Positions 10,100 through 18,899 of a stretch of DNA of 22,820 nucleotides are shown here, in pieces (the stretch's first letter is position 1; each line of letters starts with the position of its first letter). The notes beneath the pieces were generated by a model, which saw only the letters and a list, made by a program, of their open reading frames with translations, was not told the DNA's origin and did no database searches. The DNA comes from Serpula lacrymans var. lacrymans S7.9 (lineage: Eukaryota; Basidiomycota; Agaricomycetes; Boletales; Serpulaceae), in assembly GCF_000218685.1 (NCBI RefSeq), contig NW_006763313.1, forward strand, positions 52,525-75,344, read 5' to 3'. The translations under genes and the position numbers were made by a program.

Positions 10100-10593
10100 C
10101 TTTCTACTCTTTTGCACGTTGTGCAAACCCAGACCTCAGGGTTAAGAGGATATTATTATTATTTAGGAATATCCCGCATAGCAGATAGGTACGCTCCTAG
10201 CAACGGCCTTGTAGTGCTTTGGGAGAAGAGACAATAATTTTGATACGCGGCCCCCAGCGTGAAGGGGAGTACTTAGCTCAGCAGTTGGTGTGGAACCAAT
10301 GTTGATTAGAATTTACATACAAATCTTCACTTTCTCTTTCCTCTGACTGGGCCGGGCACTTGCCTCCACCAGTCTGGAGAAGGGCTGACAGCTTAACAAG
10401 TGGGCCACCCCCTGACAACCGTTTAGACCAGGGTTTGAATACAATACCTTTTATATACATATTTCAAATATGATAATTTGGGTAGTCAGAGATTGAGATC
10501 CAATACTCAGCTGGGAAGAGGTAGATCCGCAGATAGCAAGCGGGGGCCCCCAGTTATGTTTTTTACTATACTTTACAAAGAGAACAATTTGAC
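10100..10593 (+). other. Untranslated leader of the chromovirus
   Basis: About 500 bp without a gene lie between the primer site and gag. Notable words are TTAGCTCAGCAGTTGG (10273-10288) and GGTTTGAATAC (10432-10442), which resemble the A and B boxes of a tRNA promoter, and a GGGGGCCCCC palindrome (10542-10551). I could not fold a convincing tRNA, so no RNA gene is called. Confidence 0.5.
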
Positions 10594-11637
10594 ATGTCAT
10601 CGCAAAATCCTGACATCAAGACTCTGTTACACGGCATGCGTGTATAGATTGTGGCATTAACCACGCAACTTGCCGAGCTACAGGCAGCCCCTCCTGCAGC
10701 AGCATCCACGGTTGAGAAAAAGTTTAACAAAAAAGTCGAAGCCGTCGCTGACCCCGGCGCCTTCAAAGGAGACCGGGCGCAATTCGCCAAATGGTGGATC
10801 AAGCTCCAAATTTGGGTCAAGGCAAACTGGGATGCGTTTGCCGACAATTTTGAGGTAGCCACTGCAGTGCTATCTTGACTAAAAGGACCTGTGGCAGGTT
10901 GATACGCCCAAGTTAGAATGCAGGAATGCGACACCACGGGAGTGTGGCCTGCCTGGGATGATCTCAAAGTGGAGATCAAAAAATATTTCAACCTCAAGCT
11001 GAGCGTGACTGGGCGCGTCAGCAGATCTGTACCTTCAAACAAGGGAACATGAGGACGGACAATTATGTAACCCGGTTCCTAGCCCTCTCCATCCAAGGAG
11101 GGCTTGGCAATAAACACGCAGTAGAGCTGCTGGAGCGCAATGTGAACCCCCACATTGCAGAACAGATCTACCTGCAGGATATGAGGCAGGACAACCTCTT
11201 CAACGCAGCCGAGGAGGTTCGTAAGATTAGTAGAGCCATGCAGCTCTATGCTATGCACCAAGGTGGCGGGTCCACCACCAAAAACAACTTTTCCCAGAGG
11301 CACCCTGGGTCATCAAACCAACATCAAAATCATTCTCACGGGTTCAAACCCTATGAATATTGGCGCGGTCTAGGGTGGACAGATGCGCAGATTCAAAGGG
11401 AACTGCTACATTTGCGGCCAAGAGGGACACATGTCCCGAGACTGTAGAAACGGGGTGCAGGCCGCCCAACAAAAAAATAACCAAGGGCGCCACGTGCGCC
11501 AATTAGAATCAGAAAAACCGGATGATCGGCTCAATTCATTGGCCGGTTGTTCTTACAATGAAATAAACCACAACAAGGTGGCCCCTGCTCCGGGGTGTTG
11601 CACGAGCAATAAAGGAAAGACGGGGGTGGCTCCCTAA
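10594..11637 (+). pseudogene. gag of the chromovirus, broken
   Basis: This encodes the capsid/nucleocapsid protein that packages the element's RNA. It starts at ATG 10594 (MSSQNPDIKTLLHGMRV) and hits TAG at 10645. The frame then continues with QLAELQAAPP, GAFKGDRAQFAKWW and stops at TGA 10876 and TGA 10900. A frame change near 10990 leads to the 11049-11447 frame (NYVTRFLALSIQGGLGNKHA). A second frame change leads to the zinc knuckle CYICGQEGHMSRDC (11404-11445), a perfect CX2CX4HX4C. The gag frame ends at TAA 11635. Three stops and two frameshifts mean no full Gag can be made. The capsid portion matches the retrotransposon gag fold of Ty3/gypsy by its order and the F-KG-R--FAKWW pattern. Confidence 0.85.
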
Positions 11638-11652
11638 TTTGTAAATAGATTT

Positions 11653-13109
11653 TTGAATTTGTTATCTGAAGTACGTACTTGTATGCAACACTGCGACTGT
11701 GGATTTGTCTTGGACCATCCTGACAATACAGCTGCTTTGAGCGCTGATTCAGTGGGTCAAGATGATAGAGGAGTTGACACTGAAATTACTTATAAAGCCA
11801 CCACTGTACCAGTGTGGCCCCAGCAAAACAAACACTAGGGTGCTTAATTCTGGTAAAAATAAAAATAAAAATATAGAAAATCCTCAAGTAGAAAAACATG
11901 TATCTTTCAATAATTCTTCTTTTTCTTTGGAGCCACTTCCCACAGAAATCCGAAGGCGTGTGTTGATGCGCACATATTTATTCCAAAAGGAGATCTGTTT
12001 AGATATTGGTGTGGAAAACCTTGCCCAGGGCATAGTACACCCAACCAGTGCACTGCTTGATTCAGGCCCTAACAGAATCTTCATAGATCAGGTCTGGGTG
12101 GAGCAAATTGGACTCCCCCTGGTAAAATTAGATGTGTCCATTCCCGTCTATAACATTGACGGTATGCTTAATGCGGGTGGCTGTATTACACACAAATATT
12201 CTTTTGTTGTCAAGTACCAAGGACACAGAGAATGAGTCACCGCCGAAGCTGCCCAACTAGGGAAGATTAATTTAATCTTAGGCTGGACCTGGCTGTTTAA
12301 ACACAATCCTGAGATCAACTGGCAGACAGGGGTTGTCACATTGTCACGTTGCCCTCAGGAGTGTGATGACTTACGTAAACCAAGTCATGTCCGTCAAACT
12401 GAGCTTGATGAAAGGATAAACACTGGTCACGTTTATGCCAAGCTTAGATCTTTAGATAAGATTGAAGATGACAATGATGAGGTGAAACCTGAAGAGGAGA
12501 TTAAGAGGCTGGTACCTCCCAAGTACCATGACTTCTGGAAAGTCTTTTCAAAACATCAATCAGAGCGCTTCCCAGAGGCTAAGCCTTGGGACCATGCTAT
12601 AGATCTGAAGGACACGTTCAAACCTAGAAAGGGACACATGATTCCCCTCTCTGCTCCAGAAAGAGATGAGGTTTATAGCTTCATAGATAAACAGCTTAGG
12701 AAGGGTTACATCAGACCTTCCAAAAGCCCTATGACGTCCCCAGTGTTCTTCATTCCTAAAAAGGATGGAAAGAAGCATATGATTATGGACTATTGTTACT
12801 TGAATGAGTACACAGTTAAAAATGCAAATCCGCTGCCTTTGATCAGTCAGCTAGTAGACAACTTAGCTAATGCCAAGATCTTGACAAAGATAGATCTCAA
12901 ATGGGGGTACAATAATGTACGCTTCAAAGAAGAAGATGCTTGGAAGGCCGCGTTCACGTGCCACTGAGGATCCTTCAAACCCCTTGTTATATTCTTCGGG
13001 TTGACCAATTCACCAGCGAACTTCCAGAGCATGATGAATGAGATCTTTGCAGATATGGAGAACTGTGTTATCATTTACATTGACAATTTATTTACAAGAA
13101 GCTTTTGAT
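11653..13109 (+). pseudogene. Chromovirus pol: protease and reverse transcriptase, damaged
   Basis: The retropepsin-like protease is marked by ALLDSGPNRIFID (~12050-12095). The usual alanine after DSG is a proline, and the GW-W-L-HNPEINW-TG tail follows. A TGA (12233) cuts the domain. RT begins around 12500 with YHDFWKVFSKH and PWDHAIDL, then PLSAPERDEV, SPVFFIPKKDGKKHMIMDY, LPLISQL and TKIDLKWGYNNVR. A TGA (12965) follows, then FFGLTNSPANFQSMMNEIF. The catalytic box reads YIDN (~13080), so the second Asp is lost. Immediately after it about 90-100 codons of RT thumb/connection are missing. The sequence jumps to the start of the RNase H-linked segment near 13090. Confidence 0.87.
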
Positions 13110-13456
13110 AAGCTTAAACAGGCATTTACAACAGCACCCATATTAGCATTTCCAGAATTAGACAAAGAGTTCCGGCTAGAACCCGACTCTTCTGATTTTG
13201 CTACTGGGGCTGTTTTGTCAATCAAATGCCCTGATGACCTTTGGAGGCCTTGTGCCTATTTATCGCATAGTTTGTTGCCTAGAGAGCACAACTATCAAAT
13301 TTACAACAAAGAGATGCTGGCCATCATTAGAGCTTTAGAGCACTGGCAGCACTACTTAGAAGGCACTAGGCACCAGTTGAAATTTGGACCAATCATCAAA
13401 ATCTGGAGTATTTTATGACAGCCCAAGACTTGAACTGAAGACAGGCCCACTATGCG
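13090..13456 (+). pseudogene. Chromovirus RNase H, damaged
   Basis: The frame at 13038-13418 runs QEAFDKLKQAFTTAPILAFP, then EPDSSDFATGAVLS, PCAYLSHSLLPREHNYQIY and NKEMLAIIRALEHW, the Ty3/gypsy RNase H core that degrades RNA in RNA-DNA hybrids. A one-base shift near 13383 moves the frame, after which TNHQNLEYF appears. The usual TDH catalytic Asp is Asn here. A TGA at 13436 then interrupts NLN-RQ before YLSRFNYKLIYKPG. The substitutions and frameshift make the domain inactive. Confidence 0.83.
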
Positions 13457-14623
13457 GTGTACTTGTCTAGGTTTAATTACAAGTTAATTTATAAGCCTGG
13501 AACTTTTATGGGGAAAGCGGATGGTTTATCCAGAACAGAGGATCATGCTAATGACATCGAAGATGACAACAAAGGTGTCACCCTGATAGATCATTCAAGG
13601 GTTGCCAATGTTAGAATTGGGCAGGATTCCAATCTTCTGGAAGTCTTCAAAAAAAACATCTCCTCAGAAGAGAAGGCGTGCCTTGATGGCAATGAAAACT
13701 ATTTATGGAAAGATGGGCTCTTCCATTTTAAAAACAAAATATATGTGCCTGAGTCCACAACAATCAAGGCAATAGACAGATATTATGACACTCCAGTGAC
13801 TGGGAACCCTGGGTGGCAACAAACAATGGAGTTGATCTCCAGAAACTACATGTGGCCTGGCATGGTCAAAGACGTACAGGAATACGTAAAATCCTGTCTA
13901 AGATGTGCCATAGCAAAGAACTCATATCAACCACCAGCCAGTAAACTTATGCCAAATCTGATACCAGCTGGTCCCTGGCAAGATATATTGGTTGATTTCA
14001 CGAGGGATCTACCCGAATCAAATGGGTATAATTCAGTAATGGTGGTAGTAGATTGCTTCTCCAAAGACGTGGTATTTATTCCCACCAACAAAACTATTAC
14101 CACCGCTGGTACAGCAGATTTATTTAAAGATTTTGTATGGTCTATCCATGGGTTGCCAGAAATGGTTATCTCTGATAGGGGGCCACAATTTGCTAGCAAA
14201 TTTACAATAGAGTTATGCCGGATGCTGGGCATCAAACCTAAGTTATCAATGGTGTTCCATCCACAGACCAATGGACAAATGGAGAGGCTCAATCAGGAAT
14301 TGAATCAATACCTCCGTATATTTATCAATGACGGGCAGACAGATTGGACCAAGTGGCTAAAGATAACCCAGTTCTCATATAATATTAAACAGTTGTTGGC
14401 TACAGGAAAAGCACCATTTGAGGTTACTAGATTGTACCTCCCCAGAATGGGTGTAGAACCTGGCAAAAGCAAAAATGAGGCTGCTGGGAACATGGCAAAA
14501 AACATGAAGTCTGTCTTAGATGAAACGTGCAAGGCGCTATTTAAAACTGCAGAGCAGATGAAAGACAGGGCAGAGCGTAGACGCTCTAAGGCCCCTGACT
14601 ACAAGGTCGGCAACCTGGTCTAG
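13457..14623 (+). pseudogene. Chromovirus integrase (longest open stretch, 388 codons)
   Basis: Integrase inserts the cDNA into the host genome. After the RNase H tail (YLSRFNYKLIYKPG, KADGLSR) comes the zinc-binding region. Its two histidines are replaced (YYDTPVTGNPGW, ~13780), while the cysteines remain (CLRCAIAK, ~13895). The catalytic triad is intact: Asp at 13994 (ILVDF), Asp at 14174 (VISDRGPQF) and Glu at 14282 (NGQMERLN), a DD35E spacing. A TAG at 14621 stops the frame where family members read on, and the continuation (KDRQSRKLTKKWIGPYRI) follows directly in frame. The missing HH pair and the stop suggest an inactive protein even though the core is preserved. Confidence 0.88.
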
Positions 14624-15142
14624 TTAGATACTGACCACTTAAAATTGAAAGACCGGCAGTCTAGAAAACTGACCAAAAAGTGGATTGGTCCTTACCGGAT
14701 TAAGGAAGTCAAACCCAATGCAGTGGAGCTGGAGCTCCCAAAACAAATGAGGGTGATACCCACGGTCAATATTAGCCATGTGAAGCCCTACAGAGGGCCG
14801 CTGCCAGGACAGTGTGTAGACCAGCCTGGACCGGTTGTAGTCACCCAGGAAGGTGAAAAAGAGTTCAAAGTTTAACAAGTAGTGGATGCACGCTTGAAGT
14901 GTGGAAAATTAGAGTTCTCAGTCCTATGGAAGGGCTATGAAGACGAGGACAGAACGTGGAAACCAGAAGACCATCTGGATAATTCCCGCGATGCTGTTTG
15001 TAAATTTTATTCTAAGAATCCCTCGGCTCCTAGGAAGCTTAGAGGCATGGATTTGAACCTTTTTAATTCCCTTTTTCAACTGATGCCCAAAAATTTAACT
15101 ACTACCTCCGGTACTTGGTCTCACCTGGAAGTCAAGCCTTAG
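14624..15142 (+). pseudogene. Chromovirus integrase C-terminus and chromodomain
   Basis: KKWIGPYRIKEVKPNAVELE and NISHVKPYRGPLPG form the GPY/F-type tail of integrase (14670-14800). A TAA (14873) interrupts KEFKV-QVVDAR, after which the chromodomain runs FSVLWKGYEDEDRTWKPEDH (about 14910-14975), with the WKGY and TW-PE-HL aromatic-cage pattern. Chromodomains steer chromovirus integration to marked chromatin. The frame ends with TAG 15140, next to the polypurine tract. One in-frame stop, otherwise well preserved. Confidence 0.87.
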
Positions 15143-15153
15143 AGGGGGGGTAG
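15141..15153 (+). promoter_or_regulatory. Polypurine tract
   Basis: AGAGGGGGGGTAG lies directly before the TG of the 3' LTR at 15154 and overlaps the last base of the pol stop codon. This is the expected primer for plus-strand DNA synthesis in LTR retrotransposons. Confidence 0.8.
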
Positions 15154-15294
15154 TGTTACAATAACACATTTTCGGACCTTTAAACTTCATTCTCCTATTT
15201 CACCTTCTTAGTTTTCACACACTGTGCCATGCGGCACTTTCACTTTTGTTCAAACTCCACCTTCCTGTGCTGCCCTGCCTTTTCTTATTTTTAG
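15154..15294 (+). repeat. 3' LTR, first part, in place
   Basis: It starts TGTTACAATAACAC and follows 9672-9820 of the 5' LTR down to TTATTTTTAG. At that point the 5' LTR continues CTACAAGTCTC, but here unrelated sequence begins (ATTTGGGATC). Confidence 0.88.
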
Positions 15295-15297
15295 ATT

Positions 15298-15335
15298 TGG
15301 GATCATCCCATGCAATATTCAATGGGATGATCCCA
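15298..15335. repeat. Perfect 14-bp hairpin at the inversion breakpoint
   Basis: The left arm TGGGATCATCCCAT (15298-15311) and right arm ATGGGATGATCCCA (15322-15335) are exact reverse complements around a 10-base loop. Each arm is itself almost palindromic (TGGGA...TCCCA). The same word forms the arrays at 17270-17490 and 18284-18800. It lies 3 bp from the left inversion breakpoint. A related TGGGACATCCCA follows the right breakpoint (16092-16103). Confidence 0.85.
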
Positions 15336-15406
15336 GAGAAAAAAAGCATGGGACAGACCAAGGAAATCCACCTCTTAGGTGGATAGATGTATAGTGGGTG
15401 ATCAAC

Positions 15407-15801
15407 CTAAATGCTAGGCTCCTGGGGGTGCCTGAAGTGGGATTGTGCCAAATACACTGAATAGTCTTTCATACCTTGCTGGGTTTGCACATATTGAGAA
15501 AAGGCAGCATGCAATAGCTTTATGATGAGAGCATAGATTCCTGCATTTGTGAAATTACTATGTTCCACAAATGGCTTGATTTTGTAAATTAGGTTGAGAA
15601 CCACAGCCGCAATACAAACATCTTGGTCATATTTGCTCCATTGAGTCTCAAGGCCGTTGATGATCACCATAATCATAGCACGGTCTTGCTGAGATCCTTG
15701 GTTGTGGAGTTTTTGGTATTGAATAATGAGGAAACCAAATATAATAAGGACTTCATCAAGTCGGCAATGAGCTGTGCGAAGTTGGCCGCGAGAGCCAAAG
15801 G
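15407..15801 (-). pseudogene. hAT-family transposase, C-terminal part (inverted)
   Basis: This is the continuation of the gene at 8968-9671. On the minus strand, right after the CCTTT duplication, it reads LALAANFAQ. After a one-base frameshift it reads LDEVLIIFGFLIIQYQ, then the 89-codon frame ETQWSKYDQDVCIAAVVLN and HSNFTNAGIYALI, as in fungal hAT transposases. The frame ends at a TAG (15407-15409), earlier than full-length relatives, and the C-terminal dimerisation region is not seen. The opposite-strand frame 15623-15820 is a shadow. Orientation is reversed relative to the N-terminal part because of the inversion. Confidence 0.82.
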
Positions 15802-16081
15802 TGTGACAACCAAGAGTTAGTTACTCTGGTGCACACTAAACCAAACTATCAAGGTAGTGATGACTCATCACTTGGAGGGAGTGGCTACCCCTTAGGTAGG
15901 ACCGAGTTAGTTGTGGGTATACAACAGGAGGACTCGCTAAGGAGTCTCCTGGATCTATTGGGGTATATATACTAATACAGAGTGTTTGTACTTATGTATT
16001 GTACAGTTGATAAAAACAGTGGCTGATGATGTCAGAGGGCGCAACCCGTATGACCAGCTCCACTGTGTGAGAGACTTGTAG
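15802..16081 (-). repeat. 3' LTR, second part, inverted
   Basis: Reverse complement of 9821-10087, from TGTGACAACC to CTTGTAG. It differs by point changes and by a 13-bp insertion near 15864-15876, which creates a 15-base palindrome (GTGATGACTCATCAC). The TATA element and the AGCGAGTCCT word of the 5' LTR are preserved. Confidence 0.88.
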
Positions 16082-17269
16082 CTCACATAAATGGGACATC
16101 CCACAACTTGGTATGCCCTAATGAATGTTAAGCAATGTGAAACCCTTAAGAAGCTAAATCACTGACATAGTGGACTATCAGTATAATAGCATGGATGTAC
16201 TGTGGTATGTCTTGTCTATGGCTAAAAAGTTACTATAAAAATATTAGATGTAAAGGGCAGATTAGTGATATGTGACATCTCCCACCTTACAAGGGTGTTT
16301 CACTAGGTACTTTGAGTTCTGTCCAATTGTTTTCTTCCATCTCTGCTATGCTTTACCTTTCTTCAGGTCTAATAGAGTTGTACAAAAATCATTAGTATTC
16401 ACTATAAAGGGGTTGTGGTCCTTATTTATAAAACTATTGATTTTATATTTTGTGGTGGTCAAATACAATACAAAGACTTTGCTAATATTACAGTTGAATT
16501 TGCACATTTTGCATTTTTCTACAGCATGTCATGAGCAAATTACTACAAACACAAAATCAAGATAACTATCACATAAAACATGTCTGTTTGATTTAACCAA
16601 TGACAAAGTTAAGCTTATATGTCTAAAATATCTCAACTTTATGCAAGGGCTGGCTATTATATGACAACATGATAAGGTAGTCTGTCACAATTTGAATGAT
16701 ACATTAATATATAGCCCGCTGTAGCTGTTATAAATGTTTTTCTAAGAAAATTAAAATTTTCAATGCTATCTGACCTCTCTCAGGCTCAGCAACTTCAATC
16801 TCAGACCGGCTGAAATACCCTCTGTGGCTGTGTCTACAAGTGAATCTCACTGTACCAGTATACTAGTAGTAAAACAATGTGCCCCCCAATGGCTGTGGGT
16901 ATACTATGGGAATACAGAGTAATATTTTGAATTTTTCTAAACCATAGGTTCATTGCATGTTGCAAGATGGTTGAACAAAACCTATTTTTAGCAGAGCAAT
17001 TGCACCTCTTTTCTGTGCAGTCAACATAACAATATAGCAGAGTATCTACTAAGACAAGGCTTATTATGTGCAAGTCTTATGTATAAGTGTCTAGGAATAG
17101 AAAGCCCTTAAAATTAATGTAACAGACAGTCATAGCCTAGCACTGGAGAATCTATAGGTCAAAATACACATTACAAGTGCTCTGAACTCCCCCACTGATA
17201 CTATGTACATCTTTGGCTATGGAATTGTTATGGGGATGTGATGTTTGACATGTAGGATGTATGACCTGT
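16082..17269. other. AT-rich stretch without a recognisable gene
   Basis: No gene or clear repeat was seen apart from TGGGACATCCCA near the left end (16092-16103). Open frames up to 97 codons (16272-16565) have no recognisable domain and low-complexity hydrophobic composition. This is probably old transposon or intergenic DNA. Confidence 0.5.
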
Positions 17270-17490
17270 GTGAGTTGAAATGGTCCCACAGAGTGGTCAT
17301 GGGATGTCCCATGTGTGAGTTGGGATGGTCCCATGTGCAAGATAGGATGGTCCCACAGCAGTTATGGGATGGTCCTGCAGTGATCATGGGATGGTCCCAC
17401 AGTGGCCATGGGATATCCCATGTGTAAGGTAGGGTAGTTCTATAGTGGTCCTTGGATATACCATACCTGAACTGGGATGGTCCTAAATCT
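17270..17490 (+). repeat. Array of 22-bp repeats with palindromic core (array 1)
   Basis: About ten units, each with a GGGATGGTCCC / GGGATGTCCC / GGGATATCCC-like core. Cores start near 17300, 17322, 17344, 17366, 17388, 17410, 17432, 17453 and 17474, a 22-bp period. The spacers are related (GTGTGAGTT, CAGTGGCCAT, CAGTGATCAT). The last units are more diverged. In reverse complement the units read CATGACCACT-TGTGGGACCAT, as in array 2, so the arrays are oppositely oriented. Confidence 0.85.
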
Positions 17491-18283
17491 CACACATTTT
17501 TGGCTAGGCCACCTTTGGTGGCAATGATGTGTTCACTGGGAAATCTGCTATTACATTGTGTATTTGTGGTTGCTGCAGACTATATCTAAAACCAAAACTC
17601 TCAAGGGCCAGAGACCACCTGCTATGTTGTAATTTGAGATAGACATATACAGATAAAATACCTTTATGACCTTCACTCAACTTTCATACAGGTGTTCAGG
17701 TAGCTGCAATAATGCGCAACCACTGGCACTAGTTTCACTATGACTTTTCAAGCTACCAGTTGCCTAGGGTTTTAGTATGGCTGAATAAAGTAAACTGTTG
17801 GGAAAATCCAAATTAGCTGGTCCAGGATTACAAAATATTGAACCGACTGCACATGGTTATAAGTTGAGAAAGAATTGATTCTGAGGTATCTGATGTGTTA
17901 TATACTCCTGTGTCAGAATTCAGCCTTGTAATCTTCTCATGCAATAATCCTCCATAGTAGACCTGGAAACTGACTGCCTACAAATATACAGGATTTAGGA
18001 AGAGAAGAAAAAAAAAGAGGATAAAGACTGAAAAGGTAGTAACAGAGTAAATGTCTGATGGTCCAACTCTATCTGACCAATTGACTCTGAATAATCACAA
18101 AGGATATTTGTGAATTGGAGACCTGAAGCTTATGGGTCAAGTGTGAAACATAATATCTGGCAGTGACTAGACTTTCTAAGGTTATATCCCTACATACCTT
18201 TGTCACAAATGGATTGGGATTTAGGTAAGACACCAAGTACAATGTCTTCAACATATATTAGTGGACCTTTTTTCATAAACCTA
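17491..18283. other. AT-rich segment between the two palindrome arrays
   Basis: Nearly 800 bp flanked by inverted arrays. I see no coding frame of interest and no further palindromic units. It would be the loop of a large stem if the arrays paired. Confidence 0.5.
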
Positions 18284-18800
18284 TGACCACTGTGGGATCA
18301 TCCCAGCCTGTATTTGGGATGCCCCAAAACCACTGTGGGACTATCCCATCTGGCATTTGGGATGTCCCATGACCTATATAGGATCATCCCATAACTACTG
18401 TGGGACTATCCCAGCTGGCATTTGGGATGTCCCATGACCTATATGGGATCATCCCATGACTACTGTGGGACCATCCCAGCCTGTATTTGGGATGCCCCAT
18501 GATCTATATGGGATTATCCCATGACCACTGTGGGACCATACCAGCTAGCATTTGGGATGTCCCATGACCTATGTGGGATTATCCCAGTCTGCATTTGGGA
18601 TGCCCCATAACCACTGGGACTATCTCAGCTAGCATTTGTAATGCCCCATGACCACAGTGGCCTATGCCATCCCAGTTGGAATATGCAATGCCCCAGCCTG
18701 CATTTAAGATATCCCAGCCTGCATTTAAGATATCCCATGACCTATATAGCAGTTATCCTATTGCTATTGTAGGGACCATTCCAGCCTGCATATAGAAGAC
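18284..18800 (+). repeat. Array of 65-bp repeats each holding three palindromes (array 2)
   Basis: TGTGGGA starts at 18334, 18399, 18464 and 18529, an exact 65-bp period. Each unit carries three 12-13 bp palindromes, TGGGACTATCCCA, TGGGATGTCCCA and TGGGATCATCCCA, about 21-22 bp apart. A shortened unit precedes (18291), and diverged units follow to about 18800, with GCATTTAAGATATCCCAGCCT repeated at the end. Confidence 0.88.
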
Positions 18801-18899
18801 CCCAATCAGTATGTGGAATAACCCACTACCTACTTGCAGTCCTTCTCTCTTCACAATCAACATTGTATTCTTGAACCTGATTATCTTGACTAGTCTGGT

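Larger units (their letters stand above)
9672..16081 (+). mobile_element. Ty3/gypsy chromovirus with rearranged 3' LTR
   Basis: A near-complete chromodomain gypsy element. In order it has a 416-bp 5' LTR, primer site, ~500-bp leader, gag with zinc knuckle, protease, RT, RNase H, integrase, chromodomain, polypurine tract and 3' LTR. The 3' LTR is broken: its first 141 bp are in place (15154-15294), while its second part lies inverted at 15802-16081, behind inverted hAT sequence. Every domain carries lesions, so the copy is dead. The organisation resembles fungal chromoviruses such as those known from ectomycorrhizal mushrooms. The assignment to chromoviruses rests on the chromodomain after integrase. 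Confidence 0.9.
15295..16081 (-). other. 787-bp inverted segment: hAT 3' part plus second part of the 3' LTR
   Basis: Read on the minus strand, this block starts with the missing LTR second half (16081-15802), then the CCTTT target duplication, then the rest of the hAT transposase, then a hairpin. Flipping it back places all four in the order predicted for a gypsy insertion in a plus-strand hAT gene. Both breakpoints show a shared AG/CT dinucleotide. Confidence 0.85.

Noticed and set aside
10273..10442. A functional tRNA gene in the chromovirus leader
   Set aside because: The A and B box-like words are too far apart, and I could not draw the acceptor, D and anticodon stems. It was kept only as a weak finding.
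15623..15820. Plus-strand frame over the hAT C-terminal part
   Set aside because: It is antisense to recognisable hAT coding sequence and crosses into the inverted LTR, so it is a shadow frame.
16272..16565. 97-codon plus-strand frame
   Set aside because: AT-rich, with no domain, no splice partners and no conserved-looking motif. It is likely a chance frame.
17270..18800. Possible CRISPR-like repeat arrays
   Set aside because: The spacers are themselves related to each other and to the repeats, there are no cas genes, and the genome is eukaryotic. These are palindromic minisatellites.
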